DNA of 64,000 nucleotides from Aldehydirespirator sp965221185 (GTDB lineage: Bacteria > Actinomycetota > Acidimicrobiia > Acidimicrobiales > Aldehydirespiratoraceae), in NCBI GenBank assembly GCA_965221185.1, contig OZ244866.1:2170001-2234000 (forward strand), in the 5' to 3' direction. How positions within the stretch are numbered: position 1 is the stretch's first letter; each line of letters opens with the position of its first letter. The translations under genes and the position numbers were made by a program. Below the pieces are notes generated by a model. It was not told the origin of the DNA, searched no databases, and was given only the letters and a program-made list of their open reading frames with translations. Shown piece by piece: positions 34,143 to 43,591 of the stretch.

Positions 34143-35264
34143 GTGCTTTCCCCCGAATCACAGAATCCCGCGCCAGTCGGGCGGGTGCGACCCGCGGTGG
34201 ACGCTCTGCCCGCGTACAAGCCCGGCAAGTCCGCCGGGCAGGCCGAGCGGGAGCACCACATCGACGAGGCCATCAAGCTGGCCTCCAACGAGAACCCCTA
34301 CCCTCCCCCGGCTGCGGTGGTCGACGCCGTGGCCGCGGCATGCCGGAGCGGCAACCTGTACTGCGACCACCGGGCCACCGCGGTGCGCGAGGCGCTGGCA
34401 AGCCGGCTGGGACTCGCTGTCGATCAAGTCGCCGTCGGGGCAGGCTCAGTGGCGCTGCTGTACCAGCTGGCCACTGCCTACGTAGACCCCGGCGACGAGG
34501 TGATCACGCCGTGGATCTCCTTCGAGGCCTACCCGATCTCGGTGCAGACCATGGGCGGGACACTGGTGAGGGTGCCGCTGACCGCCGGGCACGCCTTCGA
34601 CCTCGACGCCGTGGCCGCGGCCGTCACCGCACGCACCAAGCTCGTGTTGCTGGCCACCCCCAACAACCCCACGGGCACGGCCGTGTCGACCGCGGCCGTC
34701 GCACACCTTGTGGAGCGGGTTCCCAACGATGTGGTGGTGGTGGTGGACGAGGCCTACCGGGAGTTCGCGGATCCCGCTCTGGGCAATCCGGTGACCGATC
34801 TGCTGCCCCGCTTCGCGAACGTGGCGGTGGCCCGCACGTTCTCCAAGGCATACGGGCTGGCCAGCCTGAGGGTGGGCTACGTGATGGCCCACCCGGAGAT
34901 CACCTCGGCCATCGACAAGTGCCTCATCCCCTTCAACGTCAACGGCCTGGCCCAGGCCGCGGCCCTGGCCGCCCTGGGCGACGACGCCGCCACCGAAGCG
35001 CAGGCCAACATCGATGCCATCAAGGCCGAGCGGGGTCGAGTGGTGGCCGCCCTGGCCGCCGACGGCTGGGACATCGGTGACGCCCAGGCCAACTTCGTGT
35101 GGATGCACCTGGGCGACCGCACCGACGAGGTGTGCATGGCCCTGGAGCAGCGGGGCGTGGTCGTGCGGCCCTTCTCGGGCGTCGGCGTCCGGGTGACCAT
35201 CGGCATCCCCGCCCAGAACGACCGCTTCCTGAACACCCTCGCCGCGGCAGCCCAGCCGGACTGA
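34143..35264 (+). CDS. Histidinol-phosphate aminotransferase-like (HisC family, class I/II)
   Basis: 373 residues from GTG 34143, with CAGACT 6 nt upstream; ATG 34125 and longer starts are possible. ALPAYKPGK is the arm typical of HisC; LASNENPYPPP, YCDHRATAVREALA, GAGSVALLYQL, ATPNNPTGT, VDEAYREF and ARTFSKAYGLASLRVGY (PLP Lys in FSKAYG) follow, and GVVVRPFSGVGVRVTIG ends the substrate region. It transfers an amino group in histidine biosynthesis or acts on a related substrate such as aromatic amino acids; an actinobacterial Pat/HisC2-type role is possible because no his cluster is nearby. Confidence 0.88.
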   Translation: MLSPESQNPAPVGRVRPAVDALPAYKPGKSAGQAEREHHIDEAIKLASNENPYPPPAAVVDAVAAACRSGNLYCDHRATAVREALASRLGLAVDQVAVGAGSVALLYQLATAYVDPGDEVITPWISFEAYPISVQTMGGTLVRVPLTAGHAFDLDAVAAAVTARTKLVLLATPNNPTGTAVSTAAVAHLVERVPNDVVVVVDEAYREFADPALGNPVTDLLPRFANVAVARTFSKAYGLASLRVGYVMAHPEITSAIDKCLIPFNVNGLAQAAALAALGDDAATEAQANIDAIKAERGRVVAALAADGWDIGDAQANFVWMHLGDRTDEVCMALEQRGVVVRPFSGVGVRVTIGIPAQNDRFLNTLAAAAQPD

Positions 35265-35291
35265 CATCCGGCGCACTCTGGCGTAGGGCGT

Positions 35292-35540
35292 TCAGCCGCC
35301 GGCGGTCTGGGGGACGAAGTAGATCTGCGCGCCGTCGGCGACCGGCTCGTATTCGGGATGGGCGATGAGCAGGCCGTCGATCACGACCGAGGTGCCGGCC
35401 CGCAATGCGTCGCCCAGGCCTGGGTAGCGTCGGTCGAGATCCTCGATGAGGGCGCCGACGGTGGCTCCCTCCGCCTCCACCTCGGCGAGTCCGGCGGTGG
35501 GGCCCCGCAGGTTGGAGCTCAGGTGGACCCGGGCAGGCAC
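35292..35540 (-). CDS. MoaD/ThiS-like sulfur carrier protein
   Basis: 82 residues, ubiquitin-like: LSSNLRGPTAG, ALIEDLDRRYPGLGDAL, VIDGLLI and a C-terminal VPQTAGG ending in Gly-Gly, the site of thiocarboxylation. MoaD supplies sulfur for molybdopterin synthesis. It lies 42 bp past the molybdopterin subunit of the dehydrogenase and continues that operon, which fits a cofactor-supply role. Its length and mid-sequence are divergent enough that a different sulfur acceptor is possible. Confidence 0.75.
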   Translation of the reverse strand: MPARVHLSSNLRGPTAGLAEVEAEGATVGALIEDLDRRYPGLGDALRAGTSVVIDGLLIAHPEYEPVADGAQIYFVPQTAGG

Positions 35541-35582
35541 GGGCGACTCCGGTTGGCGCGACCCTTGCCGGCCAGCCCCGAT

Positions 35583-37844
35583 CTAGGAGCCGTTGGAGCC
35601 GCTCGTGGACGTGATGGCGTCCAGGACCCTGACGGGCGACATCGGCAGGTCGCGCAGACGGCAGCCGGTGGCGTTGTAGATGGCGTTGGCCACCGCGGGA
35701 ATAGGGGGCACGATGCCAGTCTCGCCCACGCCGCGGACGCCGTAGGGATGGGCCGGGTTGGGGACCTCCACGATGATCGCGTCGATCATGGGCAGGTCCG
35801 AGGCCACCGGCACCCGGTAGTCAAGGAAGCCCGGGTTCTCCATCACCCCGTCGGAGTCGTAGATGTACTCCTCGTTGAGGGCCCAGCCGACGCCCTGGGC
35901 CACACCGCCCTGGATCTGGCCCTCCACGTAGCTGGGATGGATGGCGGTGCCCGCGTCCTGGGATGCGGTGTAGCGCACAACCCGAACCACGCCCGTCTCC
36001 TGATCTACGTCCACATCGCACAGATGCACCGCGAAGCCGGGACCGGCTCCGTGGGCCTCCAGCGACCCGATGGCGGTGAGCGGGCCGCCGGTGCGCTTGG
36101 CCTTGGCGGTGATCGCGGCCAGCGGAAGCGGGTCCTTCTCGCCGTCGCTGCCGGTGTAGACAGCGTGCCCGTCAACCCAGTCAACATCGTCGACGTCAAC
36201 GCCCATCATCTTGGCCGCCCGCCCCCGCAACTCAACCACCATCTTGCGGCAGGCCTCCACCACCGCCATGCCGGTGGCGAAGGTGGCCCGGCTGCCCTCG
36301 GTGGTGTCGGTGAATCCGACCGACTCGGTGTCGCCCACCACCGGCCGGATGTCATAGACGTCGATGCCCAGCTCCTCGGCGGCCATCAGGGCCATCGAGG
36401 CCCGGCTGCCGCCGATGTCGGGGCTGCCGGTGACCACGGTGGCAGTGCCGTCCTCGTTGAGGTTGACAGTGGCGCTGGAGGACTCCCCGATGTTGAACCA
36501 GTAGCCGGCGGCCACCCCCCGGCCCTGGTTGGGGCCCAGCGGCGCGGTGTAGTGAGGATGGTCGCGCACCGCCTCCAGGCACTCCTTGAACCCGATGCGG
36601 GCGAACGGGAAGCCCATCGTGGACGGGTCGCCCTCGGCGACCGCGTTTTGCAGCCGCAGATCGATCGGATCGATGCCGAGCTCCTCGGCGATCTCGTCGA
36701 GGATGGCCTCCACCGCGAACGCGGTCAGGGGCGCGGCGGGCGCCCGGTAGGCCGCCGAGCGGGCCGTGTTGACCACAACGTTGAGCGATTCGACGTTGAA
36801 GTTCGCGATCTTGTACGACTCGAACACGGTCATGGCCCCGAGCAGCCCGCCTGGCCCGGCGTAAGCGCCGCCGGAGTAGACCAGGTAGGCGTCTCCGGCC
36901 ACCAGGTTGCCGTCGCGGTCGGCACCGATCTTGATCCTGAGCTGCGTGCCGGGCGCGGGGCCGGTGGCCCGGAACACCTCGTCGCGGGTCATCACCATCT
37001 TCACCGGTCGGCCCGCGCTGGCCGACATGGCCACTGCCAGCGGCTCCAGGTAGATGGTGGTCTTCCCGCCGAAGCCGCCGCCGATCTCGGCGGGGACCAC
37101 CCTGATGCGGGTGTTCTCCCAGCCCAGCATCGCCGCAGTGGACGAGCGCACGTTGAAATGCCCCTGCGAGGAGCACCAGATCGTGGTGTGGCCGTCCTGG
37201 CCGGTGTCGGCCACGCAGGCGTGGGGCTCGATGTAGCCCTGGTGAACAGGCTTGGTGGTGAACTCCCGCTCGATCACCAGGTCGGCCTGAGCGAAGCCGG
37301 CGTCGAGGTCGCCGCCGGAGAAGCGGGTGATGTCGCTGACGTTGGAGGCCTGTTCCGCCGGCGGGTTGGCGCCCGACGTCATCATGTGGTCGTGCAGCAT
37401 CGGGGCGTCCGGCGCCAGCGCCTCATCGATGGTGAGCACCGCGGGCAGCACCTCGTACTCAGCCTTCACCGCAGCCGCGGCCGCCCGGGCCTGGTCTCGG
37501 GTGGTGGCCGCCACCGCGGCCACGGCATGGCCCTCGTAGAAGACCTTGGTGCGAGCCATGACGTTGATGCACATGTCGTAGTTGCGGTCGCTGGGGTCGA
37601 CGGCCGGGAAGTCATCGCCGGTGATCACCGCCTTGACACCGGCCATGGCCTCTGCCTCCGACGTGTCGATGGAAACGATCCGGGCGTGGGCGTGGGGCGA
37701 GCGCACCACGACGCCGTGGAGCTGACCGGGCAGGTTCAGGTCGGCGGCGAAGCGCGCCCGGCCGGTCACCTTCTCAAGCCCGTCGTGGCGGACGGGCCGG
37801 GTGCCGACGTACTTGTAGCGGGGCTTGGGCTCTGTGACGGTCAC
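35583..37844 (-). CDS. Xanthine dehydrogenase-family molybdopterin subunit
   Basis: 753 residues. KYVGTRPVRHDGLEKVTGRA opens the small domain; PHAHARIVSID, GGFGGKTT, AAYRAPAAPLT, and RGVGETGIVPPIPAVANA with the active-site Glu follow as in CoxL/XdhB. The CO-dehydrogenase active-site Cys loop is absent, so oxidation of aldehyde, purine or another carbon substrate is more likely than CO. It partners the FAD and [2Fe-2S] subunits encoded upstream; order is FAD, FeS, Mo, then MoaD-like. The start ATG 37844 is 9 bp from the FeS stop. Confidence 0.9.
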   Translation of the reverse strand: MTVTEPKPRYKYVGTRPVRHDGLEKVTGRARFAADLNLPGQLHGVVVRSPHAHARIVSIDTSEAEAMAGVKAVITGDDFPAVDPSDRNYDMCINVMARTKVFYEGHAVAAVAATTRDQARAAAAAVKAEYEVLPAVLTIDEALAPDAPMLHDHMMTSGANPPAEQASNVSDITRFSGGDLDAGFAQADLVIEREFTTKPVHQGYIEPHACVADTGQDGHTTIWCSSQGHFNVRSSTAAMLGWENTRIRVVPAEIGGGFGGKTTIYLEPLAVAMSASAGRPVKMVMTRDEVFRATGPAPGTQLRIKIGADRDGNLVAGDAYLVYSGGAYAGPGGLLGAMTVFESYKIANFNVESLNVVVNTARSAAYRAPAAPLTAFAVEAILDEIAEELGIDPIDLRLQNAVAEGDPSTMGFPFARIGFKECLEAVRDHPHYTAPLGPNQGRGVAAGYWFNIGESSSATVNLNEDGTATVVTGSPDIGGSRASMALMAAEELGIDVYDIRPVVGDTESVGFTDTTEGSRATFATGMAVVEACRKMVVELRGRAAKMMGVDVDDVDWVDGHAVYTGSDGEKDPLPLAAITAKAKRTGGPLTAIGSLEAHGAGPGFAVHLCDVDVDQETGVVRVVRYTASQDAGTAIHPSYVEGQIQGGVAQGVGWALNEEYIYDSDGVMENPGFLDYRVPVASDLPMIDAIIVEVPNPAHPYGVRGVGETGIVPPIPAVANAIYNATGCRLRDLPMSPVRVLDAITSTSGSNGS

Positions 37845-37853
37845 TTGGGGCTC

Positions 37854-38339
37854 CTAGGTCTGGTTGCTCTCGTTCATTGCTGCGGCGGCGGTCAGCACCG
37901 AGCGCACGATCTTGTCGTAGCCGGTGCAGCGGCAGAGGTTGCCGGCCAGGCCGTAGCGGACCTCGGTCTCGGTGGGGTCGGGGTTGCGGTCCAGCAGCGC
38001 CTTGGCCGCCACCAGGAACCCGGGAGTGCACACCCCGCACTGCAGCGCGGCACCCTCAAGGAAACACTGCTGCAGGGGGTGCAGGTCGTCGCCGGTCGCC
38101 ATCCCCTCCACCGTGGAAATGGTTCTGCCCGCGGCCTCGGGGGCGAGCACCAGGCAAGAGCACAGCAGCCGCCCGTCCATGACGATCGAGCAGGCGCCGC
38201 AATCGCCGGTGCCGCAGCCCTCCTTGGCTCCGGTCAGGCCGACCTCGTCGCGCAGAGCGTCGAGCAGCGACTGGCCGCCGTCGCAAAGGAACTCGGCCGG
38301 GTCGCCGTTGATGGTGCAGGTGACGTGGACGCGGCTCAT
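37854..38339 (-). CDS. Xanthine dehydrogenase-family [2Fe-2S] subunit
   Basis: 161 residues. GAKEGCGTGDCGACSIVMDGRLLCSC gives the plant-type cluster (GCGTGDCGAC shown in short), and LQCGVCTPGFLVAAKALLDR with GNLCRCTGYDKIV the second cluster. It shuttles electrons from the molybdenum centre to FAD. Its ATG overlaps the stop of the upstream FAD subunit (ATGA), so the operon is translationally coupled. All eight cluster cysteines are present. Confidence 0.95.
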   Translation of the reverse strand: MSRVHVTCTINGDPAEFLCDGGQSLLDALRDEVGLTGAKEGCGTGDCGACSIVMDGRLLCSCLVLAPEAAGRTISTVEGMATGDDLHPLQQCFLEGAALQCGVCTPGFLVAAKALLDRNPDPTETEVRYGLAGNLCRCTGYDKIVRSVLTAAAAMNESNQT

Positions 38340-39217
38340 GACTGGCCTCCTTGCTCGCGGGCCCGCTCGGCTGCGATGGACACCGCCCGGCGGGCCAGCA
38401 CACCCGCCACCTGGCGGCGATACGCAACTGTGCCCCGCTTGTCGTCTATGGGACTTGTGGCCGCGGCGGCCGCGGCCTCCACCGCGGCAAGCACCTCACC
38501 GGAGGGCTCGCTGCCAATCAGGGCCGCCTCGGCATCGGGCACCAGCACCACTGTGGGGGCCACCGCGGCCAGCGCGACGGCTGCGGCGGACACCCGGCCA
38601 CCCTCGTCGAGGGTCACTCGGGCCGCCGCGCCCACCACCGCGATGTCCATCTCGGTGCGGGGGATCAGCCGCAGGTAGGCGTCGGCGGTGCGGGCCGGGG
38701 GCTCGTCCAGCTCGAACTCCACGATGAGCTCGCCGGGACCCAGCGACGTGGCGCCGGGGCCGGTGGCGACCTCGGCGGCGGGCACGGTGCGCTCGCCGTC
38801 GGGACCGGCGATCACCGCTCGGGCGTCGTTCACGGTGAGACTGGGCGGGGTGTCGGCCGCGGGCGAGGCGTTGGCCAGGTTGCCGCCCCAACTCGAGCGG
38901 CTCTGGATCTGGTCCGAGCCGATCAACCCGCTGGCCTCGACCAGGCCGGGGAAGGCGGCGGCCAACCCGTCGTGGGCGCAGATGTCGGCGGTGGGAGTGG
39001 CCGCGCCGACCGTGAAGGTCGAGCTGTCGCTCGTGATCGCGCACAGCCGCTCGATGCACTTCAGGTCGATGATCACGCTGGGTTCGGGGCGGCCGGCGCG
39101 AATCTGCGGGATCAGGTCGGTCGCGCCCGCGTACACGCGGGCGTCCGGCTCAGAACCCAACAGATCCACAGCCTCGGCCACCGTCGTCGGGGAGGCATAT
39201 CTCATGGCCGAGAGCAT
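38336..39217 (-). CDS. Xanthine dehydrogenase-family FAD subunit
   Basis: 293 residues. YASPTTVAEAVDLL, then VYAGATDLIPQIRAG with the FAD-binding loop, IGSDQIQSRSSWGGNLANAS and PAADTPPSL form the FAD domain; a CO-dehydrogenase-type C-terminal domain follows (LRLIPRTEMDIAVVGAAARV). Start ATG 39217 or 39205 (MRYASPTT, the more typical opening). First gene of the FAD/FeS/Mo/MoaD-like operon; the next gene upstream (39367) is divergent, so the promoter lies between. Confidence 0.9.
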   Translation of the reverse strand: MLSAMRYASPTTVAEAVDLLGSEPDARVYAGATDLIPQIRAGRPEPSVIIDLKCIERLCAITSDSSTFTVGAATPTADICAHDGLAAAFPGLVEASGLIGSDQIQSRSSWGGNLANASPAADTPPSLTVNDARAVIAGPDGERTVPAAEVATGPGATSLGPGELIVEFELDEPPARTADAYLRLIPRTEMDIAVVGAAARVTLDEGGRVSAAAVALAAVAPTVVLVPDAEAALIGSEPSGEVLAAVEAAAAAATSPIDDKRGTVAYRRQVAGVLARRAVSIAAERAREQGGQS

Positions 39218-39366
39218 AGGGGGCAGCCAACCCGGTCAGTCAGTCCAGCCCGGGCCCCCAATCAGCGCCTCACCCGCAGCGCCTCTGCCCATTGACAGGG
39301 CGTGTACGATTCCGCGCCAGCGGGGTCGGGCCGGGTGGCTCGCTTGGTTCCAAGAGGTCGCAGACC

Positions 39367-40392
39367 ATGGCGGACACGCATTCGACTGGTGGCAGGTCAC
39401 ACAGCCCGGTGACCAATGGCTACGAGCCGGACGTGCCGATCGCGGTGTCACCGATGCTGGACTGGCCGCCACGGCCGGTGGCAACCCTTCGGCACTTGGT
39501 CTCCAAGGTGGTATTCCCCCAAGGGGTGGTGTGGATAGCGATGGCTGCGCTGGTGTGGAACTTCTTCACCCCGTCGATGGAGCGCATGGCGACACTGAGC
39601 CCGAGATGGGTCCTGGAGATCTATGTCCGCAACGTGGTGATGTTCACGCTGGTCGCGGGGACGTTGCACATGGTGCTGTACGCCCGGCGGGCCCAGCAGC
39701 AGCGCTACAAGTACAACCGCCAGTGGCTCAGCACCACCAACCACGAGTTCCTGTGGACCAACCAGACCCGCGACAACATCTTCTGGTGCCTGGCCAGCGG
39801 CTGTGCAGTCTGGACGGTCTACGAGGCGCTCACGCTGTGGTTCTACGCCAACGACTGGATCCCGTCGGTGCAGTGGGACTCCGCATGGCTGTACCTGTCG
39901 GTTCTGGCGGTGTTCACGTCGCTGTGGTCGGTCACGCACTTCTACTGCATCCACCGGGTGCTGCACCTGCGCTGGGTCTACGACCACGTCCACTACCTCC
40001 ATCACCGCAACGTGAACACCGGACCGTGGAGCGGCCTGTCCTTTCACCCGGTCGAGCACATGATGTACTTCAGCATGTTCCTGCTGTGGTGGGTGGTGCC
40101 CGCGCATCCGTTCATCCTGATCCTCACGCTCTTGTCCAACAGCGTGGCGACCGCGGTGACTCACTCAGGATTCGAGCGATACGAGTTCGGCAGGCGCCAA
40201 GGAGCGACCGTGCAGGGCGCCGACTATTTCCACCACCTGCATCACCGATACTTCGAGTGCAACTACGGCAACCGGCCCGTGCCCCTCGACAAGCTGTTCG
40301 GCACCTTCCACGACGGCACCCCCGAGGCCCACACCCGCATGCGCCAACGCATGAAGGCCCGCCGCGGCAACCAGGCCGGCGCCCAGTCCTGA
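39367..40392 (+). CDS. Sterol desaturase/fatty acid hydroxylase family membrane protein, paralogue 2
   Basis: 341 residues. HRVLH, HVHYLHHRN and HHLHHRYFECNYG form the histidine clusters of the di-iron site, with hydrophobic segments around 58-75, 92-115, 140-165 and 175-200. ATG 39367 is the chosen start (MADTHSTGG); the frame is open 25 codons upstream. Homologous over its whole length to the gene at 26498, including the N-terminal half (NVVMFTLVAGTLH, TRDNIF) that typical short hydroxylases lack. Substrate unknown; the last 20 residues are charged. Confidence 0.88.
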   Translation: MADTHSTGGRSHSPVTNGYEPDVPIAVSPMLDWPPRPVATLRHLVSKVVFPQGVVWIAMAALVWNFFTPSMERMATLSPRWVLEIYVRNVVMFTLVAGTLHMVLYARRAQQQRYKYNRQWLSTTNHEFLWTNQTRDNIFWCLASGCAVWTVYEALTLWFYANDWIPSVQWDSAWLYLSVLAVFTSLWSVTHFYCIHRVLHLRWVYDHVHYLHHRNVNTGPWSGLSFHPVEHMMYFSMFLLWWVVPAHPFILILTLLSNSVATAVTHSGFERYEFGRRQGATVQGADYFHHLHHRYFECNYGNRPVPLDKLFGTFHDGTPEAHTRMRQRMKARRGNQAGAQS

Positions 40393-40640
40393 GCACGCGC
40401 CTGCCTCGCTGAGACTCCTGACGTCGACCACGCGAGCCGGAACGGCGAGCGCGCCTTGGGGCTAGGCGCTGTCGCTTATCGCGGACTGGAACGCGCTCAA
40501 CGCCACGCGCACTCCAGTTCTTCCATAGTTCTGCCGCACTCCTCCAACCACGCTCCAAGCACGCCTGTGTGACAACCCGGGCTTGCTCGTGGCGCCATTC
40601 GCCTGCGCTACGGGTCCGGCGGCGGCAGTAGCGTGCGGTC

Positions 40641-41543
40641 ATGGACACGCTGCAGCGTTACCGGGCGCGTCTGGGCGCCTCGGTTAGCGGGCTGTTCTCC
40701 CATGGAGCGATGCCGCTGAAGCGCACCGCCGACTATCCCGGCGATGCCGGGCTGTGCGGACCCGGCTCGGTGAGCTGGAAGGCGATCGGCGACGTGAGCG
40801 TGTTCGTGGGAGCCATCCGCGCTCTGCTGGTGCAGGCCGCGCATCCTGAGGCGGTGGCCGGCGTCGACGATCACAGCCGCTACCGCGACGACCCGATGGG
40901 CCGCCTGAACCGCACCGCGTACTACGTGACCTCGGCGACCTTCGGGGCGATGCCGGAGGTGGACGAGGCCGTGGACAGGGTCCGAGCGGCCCACCAGGGC
41001 GTGAGCGGCACATCGCACCGCGGACTGGCCTACGACGCCAGAATGCCGGAGTTGGCCGCCTGGGTGCACAACACGCTCACCGAGTCGTTCCTGGTGTCGT
41101 ACCGGGAGTTCGGCCTGGGGCTAACCGAGGTGGAGGCCGACCAGTTCGTGGTCGAGCAGTCGCAGGTGGGGGCCACGCTCGGAGCAGCTCCCCTGCCCCA
41201 GACCGCGGCGGAGCTGCACGCCTGGGTACGCACCCATCCCGCGCTGGCGCCCAGCCCCGGCATGCGAGCCGCCGTGGACTTCCTACGACAGCCGCCCCTG
41301 CCCCCCCGCCAGCGATACGGCTATGCAGTGCTGATGCAGGGAGCGATCAGCACCATGCCGCCCGAGCTGACCAGCGTTCTCGGCCTGAAGGCCCGCCCCG
41401 GCGCCCGCCTGGGCGCGTCGACGCTGCTGCGGTTCCTCCGCTGGGGACTGCGCAACAGCCCGTCGTGGAGAGCGGCGCTGGACCGCTGCGGCGCCCCCTA
41501 CGACCCGTCCAAGTTCCGCGAGATGCCGTCACCACCCCGCTAG
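40641..41543 (+). CDS. MpaB-like (DUF2236) haem-dependent oxygenase family protein
   Basis: 300 residues. LCGPGSVSWKAIGDVSVFVG, RALLVQAAHPEAVAGVDDHS, DPMGRLNRTAYYV and WVHNTLTESFLV match the mycophenolic-acid MpaB/latex-oxygenase family DUF2236, whose conserved His residues bind haem. Such actinobacterial proteins are of uncertain substrate. ATG 40641 has TAGCGT 6 nt upstream and no Shine-Dalgarno sequence. No signal peptide. It stands alone between the hydroxylase and dinG. Confidence 0.85.
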   Translation: MDTLQRYRARLGASVSGLFSHGAMPLKRTADYPGDAGLCGPGSVSWKAIGDVSVFVGAIRALLVQAAHPEAVAGVDDHSRYRDDPMGRLNRTAYYVTSATFGAMPEVDEAVDRVRAAHQGVSGTSHRGLAYDARMPELAAWVHNTLTESFLVSYREFGLGLTEVEADQFVVEQSQVGATLGAAPLPQTAAELHAWVRTHPALAPSPGMRAAVDFLRQPPLPPRQRYGYAVLMQGAISTMPPELTSVLGLKARPGARLGASTLLRFLRWGLRNSPSWRAALDRCGAPYDPSKFREMPSPPR

Positions 41544-41607
41544 TTGGTTGACTCGGCTGTACGGCCTTCGCCCGCGGTCCGGGCAACAGAGCCGTTTCGC
41601 GATGCAG

Positions 41608-43515
41608 TCATGCGGCTTCTGCGGAGTGGCGAATATCGGTGAGGAACGCCTCGACTTCGGCGAGGTCAATCGTTCGGCGAAACGGCGGCAGACCTCGGAG
41701 AAGGCCTTGGCGATAGCCGGCTGTCGCCAGCCGGGAGTCGAGAACTGCGACGACGCCCCGGTCGTCAGCAGAGCGGATGAGCCTTCCAATGCCCTGGGCC
41801 AGCATCGTCGCCGCCCTGGGGACATCGATCAAGTGGAAGGCGCCAGATCCGCACCGTTCCCGTCGGGCGCTCATCAGCGGCTCGTCGGGCCGGGGGAACG
41901 GGATGCGGTCCACCACGACGAGCGACAGGGACCGGCCGGGCACGTCCACGCCCTGCCACATGCCCATGGTCGCGAACAGACAGCTCTCCTCTTCGGTTGA
42001 GAACCTGCGGAGGAGCTCCTGCTTGGGGAAGTCGAGCTGGGTGTAGATGCGCAGGTCGATCAGCTCACGGACCGCTTCGGCCGCCCGGCTCATGGCGTCG
42101 TAGCTGGTGAACAGGGCGAGAGTGCGCCCGCCGGCCGCAGTGACCATCCGGGCGATCTGCTGGTGGGCGCCCCGGTCCCTGCCGGGCCTGTTCGGGTTGG
42201 GGAGGCTCTTCGCGCAGTAGAGCAGGCCACTGCTGCGGTAGTCGAATGGACTGCCCACATCGAGTTCGTCGCACTGGTCGTCGGGGACGCCGAGCGTGTC
42301 AACCAGGTTCGTGGGGACCGTCGCGCTGGTCAGCACGGCAGGAGTGTGCTTCCAGAGGCGCTCATAGAGCAGCGGGCTGACATCGATGGGGGCAGTACGC
42401 CAGGCGGGGTTTCGGTCGGTTCCTTCCACCCACACCGCGTCCTCGGTCTCCGAATCCGACGCTCGGGCGAGGTCTTCGGCTAGGGCCGCGAGGGACCGCC
42501 GGGCCATTGCTCGCCGCGTGTCGTCTCCCGACGCCTCGCGGACCTCGGCATTGGCGGCGTCGAGGCGCCCCCGGCAGAGGACGGCGAGGTCCACTAGCTC
42601 GTCGGGCACGGGCGACAGCCGCTCGTCGCGGTAGGGACGGATTGCTGAGCGGAGAGACTTGCCCGCGGCGTCCACGTCATCAGCCGTCCTCGAATTCGGC
42701 ACCGCAGCCCTCACTGCCCGGGCCGCGGCTTCGAACCTTCCGCCGGTGACGGACACTCCGGCGGCTCCGGCTGCGATGTCCTCGAGAGTGTGGACCTCGT
42801 CGAGCACGACCGCTTCGTGGGACGGAATGATCTCGGCGTCGGTGAACGAATGCAGGCAGTAGAGGTGGTGGTTAACCACCAGCACATCCACGTCGGCAGC
42901 CTTGTTCCTGGCCTGCTCGGCGAAGCATTCGGATCCCGACGGGCAGTTCGCGGCGCCCGGGCACTCCCGTCCGGAGACGCTCACCCCTTCCCAGGCCCGG
43001 GGGGACGGCTCGAAGTCAAGACCGGCCCTGTCCCCGTCCGGGGTCTCGGCGGCCCAGTCGGCCAGCCGCGCGACCTCCTCGCGAATCCGGCCGGCCTCCA
43101 GGGCCGAGTCCGCCGAGATCAGCTGTCCCTGCTCGCGGCCGGCAGCCGCGGCCAAGTCGGCGAGCTTCTTGCGGCAGATGTAGTTCGACCTGCCCTTCAG
43201 CACCGCGTACTCGAGCGGCACTCCCAGAGCTTGGGAGAGTTGGGGCAGATCCTTGTTAACCAGCTGGTCCTGGAGGGCTTTGGTGGCGGTGGCAACGACG
43301 GCCTTCTTGCCGCTCGCCACGAGCGGCGCTAGGTAGGCCATCGATTTGCCGGTGCCGGTGCCAGCCGCGACTACCAGGTGCCTGTCCTGGTCGAGCGCAG
43401 ACGCAACTGCCTCGCACATTCTGCGTTGCCCGGGTCGTCGCTCACCGCCTCCCGACATCGCAGAGACAACCGTCTCAAGCGCTTCGACGGCTGCTCCTTC
43501 GGTGCTCACAGCCAT
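41608..43515 (-). CDS. DinG-family ATP-dependent helicase (XPD-like, Fe-S)
   Basis: 635 residues from ATG 43515; GTG 43530 adds five codons. Walker A is VVAAGTGTGKSMAYLAPL; VVVNHHLYCLHS and LDEVHTLEDI carry motif II; the Fe-S domain has the cysteines NYICRKK and CPGAANCPSGSECF; the C-terminal motifs include MGMWQGVDVPG and QGIGRLIRSADDRGVV. It is a 5'-3' helicase probably acting on R-loops, forks or G4 structures. An inverted repeat lies 60-110 bp upstream. No SOS box of the GAAC-N4-GTTC type is visible. Confidence 0.92.
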   Translation of the reverse strand: MAVSTEGAAVEALETVVSAMSGGGERRPGQRRMCEAVASALDQDRHLVVAAGTGTGKSMAYLAPLVASGKKAVVATATKALQDQLVNKDLPQLSQALGVPLEYAVLKGRSNYICRKKLADLAAAAGREQGQLISADSALEAGRIREEVARLADWAAETPDGDRAGLDFEPSPRAWEGVSVSGRECPGAANCPSGSECFAEQARNKAADVDVLVVNHHLYCLHSFTDAEIIPSHEAVVLDEVHTLEDIAAGAAGVSVTGGRFEAAARAVRAAVPNSRTADDVDAAGKSLRSAIRPYRDERLSPVPDELVDLAVLCRGRLDAANAEVREASGDDTRRAMARRSLAALAEDLARASDSETEDAVWVEGTDRNPAWRTAPIDVSPLLYERLWKHTPAVLTSATVPTNLVDTLGVPDDQCDELDVGSPFDYRSSGLLYCAKSLPNPNRPGRDRGAHQQIARMVTAAGGRTLALFTSYDAMSRAAEAVRELIDLRIYTQLDFPKQELLRRFSTEEESCLFATMGMWQGVDVPGRSLSLVVVDRIPFPRPDEPLMSARRERCGSGAFHLIDVPRAATMLAQGIGRLIRSADDRGVVAVLDSRLATAGYRQGLLRGLPPFRRTIDLAEVEAFLTDIRHSAEAA

Positions 43516-43591
43516 CGAAGGTACCGGCACCTACTGGAAGGCAGAACCTAAGGACAACGCCCGCAGGCCGCCTCGCGTGTGTGGCATCAGT

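Noticed and set aside
35583..37844. Carbon monoxide dehydrogenase large subunit
   Set aside because: The Cys-containing active-site loop of form I CO dehydrogenase is replaced by AAYRAPAAPL, so the general xanthine-dehydrogenase family name is safer.
35358..38678. A very long open frame on the + strand opposite the xanthine-dehydrogenase operon
   Set aside because: It mirrors well-supported minus-strand genes; the residues are His/Gly/Val-rich with no motif. High GC leaves antisense frames open by codon bias.
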